NCBI GenBank assembly: GCA_051252075.1
Contig: JBPOFU010000001.1
Location: 186,001 to 250,000, forward strand
DNA length: 64,000 nucleotides
Reading direction: 5' to 3'
DNA from: Oceanococcus sp051252075
Lineage (GTDB): Bacteria; Pseudomonadota; Gammaproteobacteria; Nevskiales; Oceanococcaceae
Position numbers and translations under genes: made by a program. The notes under the pieces are model-generated. The model made no database searches. It was given only the letters and a program-made list of their open reading frames with translations, and was not told where the DNA came from. Shown piece after piece: positions 7,568 to 16,059 of this stretch. Position 1 is the stretch's first letter. Every line of letters starts with the position of its first letter.

Positions 7568-10500
7568 TTATTCGGTTTGCAAAGGTTGTAATAACCAATC
7601 TAGGTCGCTTTGTTGCAGTTCGCTAGGCGCATGCGCGTAGATTTTTTCCGACAGCTGTCGCTTGCGTTCTTGCATGGCCTGTATACGTTGTTCCACGGAG
7701 TTTTCGCAGATCAATTTGTAAATGAATACCGGCTTATCTTGGCCAATCCGGTGAGCGCGATCACTGGCTTGATTTTCTACCGCCGGGTTCCACCAAGGAT
7801 CGTAATGGATGACGGTATCCGCCGCTGTTAGGTTCAAACCGGTACCGCCGGCTTTGAGTGAGATGAGAAATACGGGTACATCGCCGTTTTGAAATTCGTC
7901 GACCAAGGCTTGGCGCTGGCGGGTTTGCCCGGTGAGCAGCAAATATCGCCATTGCCGTTTTTTTAGCTCCGCTTCTATCAGCGAGAGCATTTCGGTGAAC
8001 TGGGAAAACAGCAAGATGCGTCGACCTTGCTCAATCATGTCCGCCAGCATGAGAACCAGCGTTTCCATTTTCGCCGACTGGCTTACTTCGCGGGCACTTT
8101 CCAACTTGACCAAACGCGGGTCGCAACAGATTTGGCGTAGCTTCAGCAAGGCATCAAGGATGACAATTTGACTGCGTTGTAGGCCTTTGTCGTTCAATGC
8201 GGCGCGGATGCGGTGCTCCATAGCAATGCGCACGGTTTCGTACAGACTGGCCTGCTCTTCGCCCAAGCTAATGGTTTGAATGATTTCGGTCTTGGGTGGT
8301 AAATCGGTCGCGACTTCCGGTTTGGTTCGACGCAGCAGAAACGGTTGAATGCGCCGTTGCAGCTGTTCTGCTCGTGCGCTGTTGTGCTCCTTTTCTATGG
8401 GGCTGCGATACAGCTGGCGAAAGCTACGCGCATCACCAAGGAAACCGGGGGCGAGAAAATCGAATTGGCTCCACAGTTCTCCCAAGTGGTTTTCCATGGG
8501 AGTGCCGCTGAGGCAGAGTTTTTGTTGTGAGTTAAGGCGTTTTACACAGGCGCTGATTTTGGCGTGCGGATTTTTAATCGCTTGGGCTTCATCCAGCACG
8601 ATGAGCGACCAATTTTGATCGGAAAAGGCGGTTTCATCCCGTAGCAGGGTGCCGTAGCTGGTAATGACCAAATCGGCATCATGTAGACCTGCTCCGCTGT
8701 GCCGTTGATTGCCATGCCAGATACACAAGCTGAGTGAGGGGACAAAGCGCTGTGCCTCGGCGCGCCAATTCCCCAGTACGCTGGTGGGCGCGACAATGAG
8801 GCTGTGATGCTTGGTTTGCGATTGTTTGATTGCGGCCAGATGGGCCAGCGTTTGTACTGTCTTACCCAGCCCCATGTCATCTGCCAGCAGCCCACCAAAG
8901 CCATGCCGATACAGATGCTGCATCCAACTCAGGCCATCATGTTGATAAGCGCGTAGTTCTCCCTGAAATAGGGGCGAAAGCTCTACAGGGCTGATCGGCT
9001 TGCCCAGACTGCGGGCAAAGGCGACTAGCGCTTCGGGAGGCTGCCATTGCCATTGATTGTGCCAATCCTGCAGTCGCGGCAAATCCAGTTTGTGAAGTTT
9101 GAGTCGCCCGGCACGATTCAAAGGTTTATTGCGATAAAGCTCGGTCAGCGTACTCAGTACCGTTTCTATGCGCTTGCGCGGCAGACGCAACATGCGTCCT
9201 CGGCCCAAATCCACAATCAATGCAGCGTCGCCAGCAGGCAGCAGTGATTGCATATCTTCACCGTCTTGCAACAGCTTGCTGAGTAGCTCCAGTAGATTGT
9301 GCTGTTCGCCGTCCACTTCAAAACCGGCGGACAATTCAAACCAATCGTTGTCCTGGCTGTGGGTCTCTAGCAACCACTGGTCGGGTTCAAACAATCGGAT
9401 ATCGAATGAGTCGCGCTGCTCAATTTGCCAGCCTTGTGCGCTCAGCTGCGTCATTCGAGATTCAATAAATCTCGCCCACGCGGTACTGCCGTCGTAGGGG
9501 GTGAGGATGCGTAAATTTTCACTGTCATTGCGATCGATAGAGACATCATGAAACTCCACCAATTCATCCAGCAAGGCCTGCTCTGCCGCTAAGTCACGGT
9601 GTATCCGTATGAGCTTTTCACCTTGTTTGCGTAGTACGACGCTGTCACCTTGGCCCGGATCAAAAGCGAATTCTTGATACATGGCTTGCAATACGCCTAC
9701 GTAAATATCGGGCACAAAGCCTTTGCGTGAGTCACTTAAATCATCAATGTGCATTAAAGCGAGTCGGGCTTGCGGTGGGTTCTTGGCCAGGTCCTTTGCT
9801 TTTGGCACTACCGGCCGTGGGACACCGCTAAGTCCACGTTCATCCAGCAGTTGAATAAATTCCTCTACTTGATGCGGCGCTATTTGTGGCGCCCGATTTA
9901 ATAACGGCAATAAGTCGGGGCTCAAATCGGTGCTAATGGGGCCAATACATGCGTCGTGAGCGTCGAAATATAAGGGGGGTTCCAGCGGCAGCACCTTGGC
10001 TCTACGACCTACATCCAAGCGCAGGCTTTGGCTGCCATTTTCGTGCAAAGTCCAACGTGCTTGGGCCTGCCGCGCTTCCGCCCACTGCAGCACCCGACGG
10101 CCATTTTCCCAATGGCAATGCCCCGATTCCACCAAGGATTGCAGTAGCGGGCCTGATTCTGCGTCATGCAGGCGAGCGAGATAGGGGCTTTCATCGGCGA
10201 AGCCGCGCAGTCGATTGAGCAGACTACGAAATTCGCTGTCCAGTGATTCTCCACGTTGCCAGCGAGTCGTGAGCGACAACGCTTTTCCGCTGCGACCTTT
10301 GCGCTGCACTTTCACAGCGACATGCGGTTCAGGGTGATCCGGCAGGCTGCAGTGAAAACTTAAAGCGTGCGGCTCTGGTTTCTTTTGGGTCTGGCTGTGT
10401 TGAGCAAATAAGTCGTCGACCCATGCGCTGATATCGGCGGTACTGTCATTCAGCGGAGGGCTTTCCAAGGCGGCGAGTAGCAAGGCAACCGCATGTTTGC

Positions 10501-10732
10501 ATTGGTTGCCGACCGGGCAGTTGCAACGACTGGAAAAACGTCGGGCATCATCACGCAACTGGATTTGCGTGGAATAAGGTTTAGCCGAGTCACCGCGTAC
10601 ATTGCCACTGAGTATGCGGCCCAAGTCGGCACTTTCTAAATCCAACACTCGGCCTTGTTCGAAATAGCTCTTACCACGACGAAATGTCGCAGGATCAAAG
10701 GCTTTTTGGATGTCGGAGGAGTTGTACTGCAC
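7568..10732 (-). CDS. SWIM zinc-finger SNF2-family helicase (HepA/RapA-like)
   Basis: A 1054-residue ATP-dependent DNA translocase of the Swi2/Snf2 family. The N-terminus has a SWIM zinc finger with Cys70, Cys72, Cys78 and His80 (CNCPVGNQCKH). A middle region follows, then the helicase core: LLADDMGLGKTVQT (Walker A, about residue 615-625), VLDEAQAIKNP (about 710), LSGTPMENHLGELWS, and in the C-terminal lobe LISLKAGGTGLNLTAADTVIHYDPWWNP and DRAHRIGQ. Such SWIM-SNF2 proteins are common and may remodel protein-DNA or RNA-polymerase complexes; the partner here is unknown. It stands as a single gene, minus strand, about 65 bases upstream of the TrpB-like gene. Confidence 0.93.
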   Translation of the reverse strand: MQYNSSDIQKAFDPATFRRGKSYFEQGRVLDLESADLGRILSGNVRGDSAKPYSTQIQLRDDARRFSSRCNCPVGNQCKHAVALLLAALESPPLNDSTADISAWVDDLFAQHSQTQKKPEPHALSFHCSLPDHPEPHVAVKVQRKGRSGKALSLTTRWQRGESLDSEFRSLLNRLRGFADESPYLARLHDAESGPLLQSLVESGHCHWENGRRVLQWAEARQAQARWTLHENGSQSLRLDVGRRAKVLPLEPPLYFDAHDACIGPISTDLSPDLLPLLNRAPQIAPHQVEEFIQLLDERGLSGVPRPVVPKAKDLAKNPPQARLALMHIDDLSDSRKGFVPDIYVGVLQAMYQEFAFDPGQGDSVVLRKQGEKLIRIHRDLAAEQALLDELVEFHDVSIDRNDSENLRILTPYDGSTAWARFIESRMTQLSAQGWQIEQRDSFDIRLFEPDQWLLETHSQDNDWFELSAGFEVDGEQHNLLELLSKLLQDGEDMQSLLPAGDAALIVDLGRGRMLRLPRKRIETVLSTLTELYRNKPLNRAGRLKLHKLDLPRLQDWHNQWQWQPPEALVAFARSLGKPISPVELSPLFQGELRAYQHDGLSWMQHLYRHGFGGLLADDMGLGKTVQTLAHLAAIKQSQTKHHSLIVAPTSVLGNWRAEAQRFVPSLSLCIWHGNQRHSGAGLHDADLVITSYGTLLRDETAFSDQNWSLIVLDEAQAIKNPHAKISACVKRLNSQQKLCLSGTPMENHLGELWSQFDFLAPGFLGDARSFRQLYRSPIEKEHNSARAEQLQRRIQPFLLRRTKPEVATDLPPKTEIIQTISLGEEQASLYETVRIAMEHRIRAALNDKGLQRSQIVILDALLKLRQICCDPRLVKLESAREVSQSAKMETLVLMLADMIEQGRRILLFSQFTEMLSLIEAELKKRQWRYLLLTGQTRQRQALVDEFQNGDVPVFLISLKAGGTGLNLTAADTVIHYDPWWNPAVENQASDRAHRIGQDKPVFIYKLICENSVEQRIQAMQERKRQLSEKIYAHAPSELQQSDLDWLLQPLQTE

Positions 10733-10805
10733 GGGGCGAAATAGTCAGGCCAAACTTTCAGACTAACAGCCTATGGCGGTGCCGTCACCGTCCTTTGTGC
10801 TGGCT

Positions 10806-12086
10806 TTATTGCTGTCTCGGGCCGGTCTCCGGATCAAGCACTATGAGCAGTTGATCTCGCCCATCCGGCTGTGTTTTAACCCAGCCGTGTTGCTTCAACT
10901 CTTGATAACTGGTGGGCAAACCGGTGATGTAATGCACAAAGCTTGCCGCTTTATGCCAGCCGAACGCTAGATGTTGCGCGGGAGCGGTGATTTTTATGCG
11001 CCCTTGCAAGGCGCGCCGCCATTCCAAAGGATGCATAGGCGGGCGTCTTGTTTGCGGCGTTACGGCGAGTGTTATGTCGACTTCCAGCTGGCCCAGCGCT
11101 AAGGGAATAGCATCTGCTTTAAGCCGCATGGTGGGATGGGGTGAGAAAAAGCCCGGCCCATGAATACTGTACAAGCTAAACAGGCCCAACATACGCGCAG
11201 CACTGCTGGTTTGAGGCGCTAGCAAGGCCGGAAGTTCACGGGCAAAGGCTAAGGTGGACTGCAAATTTAAGCGCTGAAGATTTAAGTCCGCGCTGGCTTT
11301 GCCATGGGTTTGCTGGGACAAGCGGCCTTTTTCAATGTGCAGTGACAAAGCTGCGTCCAAGCGTTGGCTGCTGCCCTGCTGTTGATAGTTGAGCGTCAGG
11401 TTGTCGCCCTGCCATTGCCACGCGGGAATCTGCGTCTGCGCAACTTCCCCACCGAGTATCAATTTCTCATCAGCGGCAGCGGATAAAATGATGTCGGTCA
11501 GTTGCAGCCAAGCTTGCTCGTTGCGTGAGATAGCTAGGCGTGCACTGCTCGCGTTCACATGGCCTGCTTTTAACTGGCCTTGAACGCCGCCCTGCTCGAG
11601 CCGATAGGCATGCTCCGTGTTTCGCATGATGTGGCTGGATTCAGGCAGCGACAACTGCGCTTGCAGCGCTGCTGCAAAACCATCAAACAAGCCTTGCTGT
11701 GCGCGCAATTGCAGCGGCGGCAATGCAGGTTCCAGGGCAAGTTCCGGCCACTGCACTTGGTAACGTGCACTGGCTAGGGCGAATGTTTGATCCAGTAAGG
11801 TCCCTAGCCCGTGATAGATGGTGCCGTCGTATTGCATCATGCCGCAGCCAGGGCAATAGCTGTCCGACAGCTGCAGCTGGCCATGGTGAGATGCTGTAAG
11901 GCCTCGGCTTTGATATTGATTGTCCTGTTCAACCGCCAGGCCGGACTGGGCGATTTGCTGCATTAAGGCGGCATGAAAATCTGCGCCTAGGTAGGCAATC
12001 AAGCCACTGCCGAGCACGCCAAGCACCAGCAGCGCAAGGCTGCTGGTCAAAAGGACTTTCTTCAAAATGGAATTTTGCCCGTCCAC
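10806..12086 (-). CDS. DUF945/YdgA-like envelope protein
   Basis: A 426-residue protein with one N-terminal membrane anchor (VLLTSSLALLVLGVLGSGLIAYLGA) and a long beta-rich region. That region reads like the YdgA/DUF945 family of inner-membrane-anchored periplasmic proteins (YDGTIYHGLGTLL, repeated LNLQRLNLQSTLAF-type strands). I am moderately sure of the family and do not know the function. The annotated start overlaps the end of the Mpo1-like gene by 25 bases; the first codons MDGQNSILKK give a short basic cytoplasmic tail ahead of the membrane segment, which supports this start. Confidence 0.6.
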   Translation of the reverse strand: MDGQNSILKKVLLTSSLALLVLGVLGSGLIAYLGADFHAALMQQIAQSGLAVEQDNQYQSRGLTASHHGQLQLSDSYCPGCGMMQYDGTIYHGLGTLLDQTFALASARYQVQWPELALEPALPPLQLRAQQGLFDGFAAALQAQLSLPESSHIMRNTEHAYRLEQGGVQGQLKAGHVNASSARLAISRNEQAWLQLTDIILSAAADEKLILGGEVAQTQIPAWQWQGDNLTLNYQQQGSSQRLDAALSLHIEKGRLSQQTHGKASADLNLQRLNLQSTLAFARELPALLAPQTSSAARMLGLFSLYSIHGPGFFSPHPTMRLKADAIPLALGQLEVDITLAVTPQTRRPPMHPLEWRRALQGRIKITAPAQHLAFGWHKAASFVHYITGLPTSYQELKQHGWVKTQPDGRDQLLIVLDPETGPRQQ

Positions 12087-12367
12087 ATATCCTTGTACAT
12101 CACCCAGTCGCCCTTAAAGCTTTGCCAAGGATATTGAAAGGTCGCTGGTTTATTGTGCTCAAAGTAGAAGTGACCGATCCAGGCACAGGCATAGCCAAAC
12201 ACTAAGCCGGCCAGTAGCCATGCTGGATTGAGGCTGAAAATCGCCATGGCTAACGCCAACAGTCCGCCGCTAGAGCCCAGAAAATGCAGGCGACGACAGG
12301 TGCGGTTGCTGTGTTCAGCTAGATAGTAGGGATAAAACTTTTCAAAGTCCCTGTATTCCTCAGACAT
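12062..12367 (-). CDS. Mpo1/DUF962 family membrane protein
   Basis: A 101-residue protein starting MSEEYRDFEKFYPYYLAEHSN. It has the DUF962 landmarks LHFLGS, two membrane helices, and the conserved IGHFYFEHNKPATFQYPWQSFKGDW. The yeast homologue Mpo1 is an iron-dependent dioxygenase that alpha-oxidises 2-hydroxy fatty acids; the conserved histidines are present here, so a related lipid reaction is plausible but unproven. A longer open frame exists to 12505, but it would run through the divergent promoter and protease start. The ATG at 12367 has AAGG suitably placed upstream and matches the family's N-terminus. Confidence 0.85.
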   Translation of the reverse strand: MSEEYRDFEKFYPYYLAEHSNRTCRRLHFLGSSGGLLALAMAIFSLNPAWLLAGLVFGYACAWIGHFYFEHNKPATFQYPWQSFKGDWVMYKDMWTGKIPF

Positions 12368-12418
12368 AGATTGAGCTACCTTTGATGTATATCGATCAGT
12401 ATAAGGAATCGTCAGCGC

Positions 12419-12886
12419 ATGACGGGTAGAAAATTTTCTCTTGATGGCCAACGCGCAGTGGGTTGGCGAGAGTGGCTTAGTTTGCCTGAGTTGGGTATTA
12501 CGCACATCAAAGCCAAAGTAGACACTGGCGCACGCACTTCAGCCTTGCATGCTTTTTATGTCGAGCCGTTTAAACGCAAACAACAGGATTTCCTGCGCTT
12601 TGGAGTGCATCCCAATCAGGACGAGAATGACACCGCGATACATTGCGAAGCACCGGTGTTGGAAGTCCGCCCGGTGACCGACTCCGGTGGGCACGTGGAA
12701 CAACGCTACGTGATTCAAACCACCTTGCGTTTAGGCGTAGAGGAATGGCCTATAGAAATGACATTGACCGACCGCGACACCATGAAATTTCGTATGTTGT
12801 TGGGGCGCACCGCCATGCGAGGTCGCCTCTTTGTGGTGCCAGGGCGTTCTCATTTAGTGAAGCCGGTGCCGGTATCAACCTCGTGA
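12419..12886 (+). CDS. RimB-type retropepsin-like protease (annotated elsewhere as ATP-dependent zinc protease, COG4067)
   Basis: A 155-residue protein with GWREWLSLPELGITHIKAKVDTGARTSALHA. The VDTGA motif is the catalytic aspartate signature of retropepsin-like enzymes, and LLGRTAMRGRLFVVPGRSHL is typical of the RimB/PF05618 family. RimB acts with RimK on poly-glutamate tails of ribosomal protein S6 in pseudomonads. The gene is divergent from the Mpo1-like gene. Downstream, after a 23-codon reading frame, comes an AstE-type hydrolase. In many relatives rimK stands between these two, but it does not here. Cytoplasmic; substrate unverified. Confidence 0.88.
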   Translation: MTGRKFSLDGQRAVGWREWLSLPELGITHIKAKVDTGARTSALHAFYVEPFKRKQQDFLRFGVHPNQDENDTAIHCEAPVLEVRPVTDSGGHVEQRYVIQTTLRLGVEEWPIEMTLTDRDTMKFRMLLGRTAMRGRLFVVPGRSHLVKPVPVSTS

Positions 12887-12957
12887 TGTTGCCACCACGC
12901 AATTGCAGTGTGGTCATGCTCAATCCAGAGCGAGCATTTTTGGAGGGCAAAGTGTGA
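12886..12957 (+). other. 23-codon micro-reading frame linking the protease and AstE-like genes
   Basis: An ATG overlapping the protease stop (TGATG) opens a 23-codon frame, beginning MLPPRNCSVVML and ending EGKV. Its own TGA overlaps the GTG start of the next gene (GTGA). Such end-to-start overlaps are typical of translational coupling. I do not claim a functional peptide: the frame may simply bridge ribosomes to the downstream start, or it may be a remnant of a lost gene. It resembles nothing I recognise. Confidence 0.3.
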
Positions 12958-13976
12958 GCGAGCTCATCATTGGCGGAACTCCGATATTGCGCGGTCAGCG
13001 TTATTCCATAGATCTACCGATTGCTCAGCTGTATACCCATGCCCCACTGACCATGCCAGTGCAAGTCGTTGCGGGTAAAAAGTCGGGGCCGGTGATGTTT
13101 GTCATCGCGGCGCTGCATGGTGATGAAATCAACGGTGTCGAGATTATTCGCCGACTACTAAAAAGCCCGTCCATAAAAAGCCTGCGAGGAACATTGATTG
13201 CGGTGCCCATCGTGAATGTGCCGGGCTTCATCCAGCGTTCGCGCTATTTGCCAGACCGGCGCGATCTCAATCGCAGTTTTCCTGGGCACCCTACAGGGTC
13301 ACTAGCGGGGCGCATGGCGCATGGCTTAATTCGAGAAATATTGGCCAAAGCGGATTACGGCATCGATTTGCATACTGGGGCCGTACATAGGGCCAATTTG
13401 CCACAGATCCGCGCCAATCTCGATTCCCCCATCATTGCCGAATTGGCGCATGCTTTTGGCGCACCTCTCATTCTCGATTCCAAACCGGTGGCAGGCACGC
13501 TAAGGGAATACACCAGCGCCAACAATATTCCGGTTTTACTGTACGAGGCCGGTGAGGCGCTGCGCTTTGATGAAGCCTCAATTCGAGTGGGCTTGCGCGG
13601 GATTATCAATGTCTTGCGCAAGTTGGAGATGCTGCCCAAAAGCTCACGCCCTACGCGCGCCCGACAACCGGTGACTGCCAGCAGTAGTCAATGGGTGCGT
13701 GCGGATGCCAGTGGCGTGTTGCGGACGGTGGTGGCATTAGGGGGGCAAGTAAAGAAGGGCCAGTTGCTGGCATATTTGTCTGACACTTTGGGTGAGTCGG
13801 AATCGACCTTGAACGCGCCATTTGACGGTCTCATTATCGGTAAGCTCAATTTGCCCTTGGTGTTTGCAGGGGAAGCGGTATTCCACATCGCGCGATCTCG
13901 AATGGCTGGAGAAGCTGCCGCTGAATGGGAAGAGCTACAAGCGGCCGATGATTTTCCTGAACCGGCGATTGTTTAG
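12954..13976 (+). CDS. Succinylglutamate desuccinylase/aspartoacylase (AstE/AspA) family zinc hydrolase
   Basis: 340 residues from a GTG start with GGAGG seven bases upstream; a longer frame from 12903 lacks this site. The M14-type zinc ligands are visible: HGDEINGVEIIRRL supplies His and Glu, and GIDLHTGA supplies the second His. RYLPDRRDLNRSFPG and LLYEAGEALRFDE are characteristic. The C-terminus has a lipoyl/biotinyl-like beta region (VRADASGVLRTVVALGGQVKKG). In related genomes this subfamily lies beside rimK and the RimB protease and is thought to act on peptide or glutamate tails. Here it directly follows the protease. Confidence 0.87.
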   Translation: MSELIIGGTPILRGQRYSIDLPIAQLYTHAPLTMPVQVVAGKKSGPVMFVIAALHGDEINGVEIIRRLLKSPSIKSLRGTLIAVPIVNVPGFIQRSRYLPDRRDLNRSFPGHPTGSLAGRMAHGLIREILAKADYGIDLHTGAVHRANLPQIRANLDSPIIAELAHAFGAPLILDSKPVAGTLREYTSANNIPVLLYEAGEALRFDEASIRVGLRGIINVLRKLEMLPKSSRPTRARQPVTASSSQWVRADASGVLRTVVALGGQVKKGQLLAYLSDTLGESESTLNAPFDGLIIGKLNLPLVFAGEAVFHIARSRMAGEAAAEWEELQAADDFPEPAIV

Positions 13977-13999
13977 GTTTTAGCACCCGCTTTGTGTTG

Positions 14000-14824
14000 C
14001 TAACAGGCCGGTAAACCAGCTGAGAGATTCGGGTAACGCGGAGAGAAACCGAGTTCTGCTCGGGCTTTGCAGATGTCTAAGCGGCGAGACTCGCGGTAAA
14101 AGCTCATCAGGGCGGGACTAAATGTTTTCTCCGCGCTGGCGCGATCAATCAAGGGTGGCGCGGGCAGGCCGAGATGTTCTGCGCAAAGCAGGAAGTAGCG
14201 ACTCATGCTGTCCGGTTCGCCGTCACTGATGTTATAAACGCCGCGGCCGCGCTCCAAGGCTAAACAAATGCTGTTGGCCAAGTCATCCGCATGTATACGA
14301 TTGCTAAAAGGGGCTTGTTCCGGATGCATGACCGGACGACCTTCTTGTAAGCGTTTGATGGGAAGGCGACCAGGGCCATAAATGCCGGGTACCCGCAGTA
14401 TCACCAGCCTGGCCTTGTGCTGTTCGGCCCACACTTGCAGTTGTTGTTCTGCATCCACACGCCGTATGGCGCGTTCGGTAATGGGTGCGAGAGCCCGCGA
14501 TTCATTGACCCATTCTCCGGCACAATCGCCGTAAACTCCGCTAGTGCTGATATAGACTAGGGTGTCGACTTTGTCCAAGTGCGGCAACAATCGTCGCAGT
14601 CGCAGGTCGCAAGCTCCTTGCGCTGAAGGCGGCAGGGTAACGACCAGTTTGCCCCGAAGCTGGGGTAAGACGTCGTCGCTATCCAAATCAGCGATTTGAG
14701 CAGCATCTAGCTTCGGGCTCGATGATGAAAAGCGCCGCGATAATGCCGAAAACGAGTGCTGCTTGCCCTGCAATTGCGAATGAACTCGGCGTGCAATGTC
14801 GCCGTAGCCAATGAACCAAATCAG
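14000..14824 (-). CDS. YeeZ-like NAD(P)-binding SDR protein, non-ATG start
   Basis: An extended SDR-type protein resembling E. coli YeeZ: YISTSGVYGDCAGEWVNES, VPGIYGPGRLPIKRL, YNISDGEP. The first ATG (14773) would remove the nucleotide-binding glycine motif. Reading upstream in the same frame gives IWFIGYGDIARRVHSQLQG, containing GYGDIARR as the expected N-terminal motif. No ATG, GTG or TTG exists nearby upstream, so a CTG at 14824 (overlapping the TGA of hemY as CTGA) or the following ATT is the likely start. About 274 residues. Downstream of hemY and probably in its operon. Substrate unknown. Confidence 0.75.
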   Translation of the reverse strand: MIWFIGYGDIARRVHSQLQGKQHSFSALSRRFSSSSPKLDAAQIADLDSDDVLPQLRGKLVVTLPPSAQGACDLRLRRLLPHLDKVDTLVYISTSGVYGDCAGEWVNESRALAPITERAIRRVDAEQQLQVWAEQHKARLVILRVPGIYGPGRLPIKRLQEGRPVMHPEQAPFSNRIHADDLANSICLALERGRGVYNISDGEPDSMSRYFLLCAEHLGLPAPPLIDRASAEKTFSPALMSFYRESRRLDICKARAELGFSPRYPNLSAGLPAC

Positions 14825-16059
14825 GAGCTTTCTTCCGGTTTGGGCAAGAGCTCGCCGTGTTGCGCAGCGCCCAAGCGAGGAGTGATTGTGCTTTCTAATC
14901 CGTCGCGGAACAGTTCCAGCGCTGCGGCTTCATCTTCGCCCTGCTGTATCAGCAATTTACCCAACTCCAAGCGAATTTCCGCAGAGGGGTAGCTGCTAAG
15001 GCAGGCTTCAAAGTAGCTGCGCGCGCGCCCCCACAGGCGATTACGCAGGCACAAACGGCCGGCAACTAAGAGCAGTTCAGCTTTTTCACCATACTGCTTA
15101 ATCCATTCCTCGACTTTGGCTAATTGGCGGACCACATCGCCACCATCCAAGTCACCGAAGATCAACACCAAATCGGCATGCCAATGGTGGCGCAGCTCGG
15201 CGACCACCAGTTTTAAGGCATCGGCATCGATTTGCAGTTGGTGACACAGCATCGCGTAATGACCAATCAGTGCGATATCGTGCTTTAAGCTCGCTGGCAC
15301 GTCTTGCCACACGGCACGCAGATTATCCACCCGACCACTGGCGCGTGCCTGACTGAGCAAGGCGCGATAGGTATCGCTTGCGAGCTCTTGCAGCAGCTGC
15401 GCATCCAACAAATTGCGCGCTTGAGGCAGGCAGTGTTTGAGATCATCCCAGCGTTGTTCGCGGCGCAGCAGATCCAGTTTGAGGCTCATCGCTGATTGGT
15501 GGCGAGGTTGTTTGACTAACAGCTCTTCCAACGCCACCAGCGCGTCAATGTTGCGCTGGTCTTGTGCCCACAATTCAGCTTGTTTCAGCAGTACGGCTGG
15601 GTGTTGTGTGCCATCATCTTGGTCGGCTAGGCGCAGATATTCATCGCGTCGTTCGCTACGGCCCTGATGATGAGCCGCATCGGCAGCCAGTAAATAATTG
15701 CTGGATGGATTTTCGCTATCGGATATACGCCGTAATAATTCCATTTCAGCGCGATCAAATTGACCTGCAGCCAGCTGGTTGAGTCCCAGATGCAGCTGCT
15801 TGCGTGCCGCTGCTACGCGGCGCTCTTGGATTAAGCCGCCGACTTTGCTCGGCAGGCGCACGCCACTACCGATGAGACGAGCCCCTAAGGAGGCGATAGC
15901 CAGGGTGACTGCGGCCAACAGAACCAAGCCTGCAAGACTGCTTTCTAAGGTATAGCCAGCGATTTGGATCAGCACATAGCCTGGATCTTCAGCCAAATTG
16001 GTGGCAATGAGACCACCAATGGCCAAGGCTACGGCGGGCAGTATGAACCAGCGAATCAT
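14821..16059 (-). CDS. hemY: Haem biosynthesis-associated TPR protein HemY
   Basis: A 412-residue inner-membrane protein with two N-terminal hydrophobic helices (LPAVALAIGGLIATNL and SSLAGLVLLAAVTLAIASLGA) followed by the basic loop GVRLPSKVGGLIQERRVAAARKQLHLGLNQLAAG. A long TPR-rich region completes it (NPSSNYLLAADAAHHQGRSERRDEYL, ARSYFEACLSSYPSAEIRLELGKLL). This is the proteobacterial HemY of the hemCDXY operon, not protoporphyrinogen oxidase; it is thought to act late in haem synthesis. It overlaps hemX by four bases and the following YeeZ-like frame by the CTGA junction. Confidence 0.93.
   Translation of the reverse strand: MIRWFILPAVALAIGGLIATNLAEDPGYVLIQIAGYTLESSLAGLVLLAAVTLAIASLGARLIGSGVRLPSKVGGLIQERRVAAARKQLHLGLNQLAAGQFDRAEMELLRRISDSENPSSNYLLAADAAHHQGRSERRDEYLRLADQDDGTQHPAVLLKQAELWAQDQRNIDALVALEELLVKQPRHQSAMSLKLDLLRREQRWDDLKHCLPQARNLLDAQLLQELASDTYRALLSQARASGRVDNLRAVWQDVPASLKHDIALIGHYAMLCHQLQIDADALKLVVAELRHHWHADLVLIFGDLDGGDVVRQLAKVEEWIKQYGEKAELLLVAGRLCLRNRLWGRARSYFEACLSSYPSAEIRLELGKLLIQQGEDEAAALELFRDGLESTITPRLGAAQHGELLPKPEESS

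Noticed and set aside
12643..12957. A 104-residue frame overlapping the protease gene
   Set aside because: Most of it is out-of-frame within a well-conserved gene; only its last 23 codons (separate start) are reported as a micro-frame.
14000..14824. Frameshifted or truncated epimerase pseudogene
   Set aside because: The missing nucleotide-binding motif is encoded upstream in the same frame; only the start codon is unusual.
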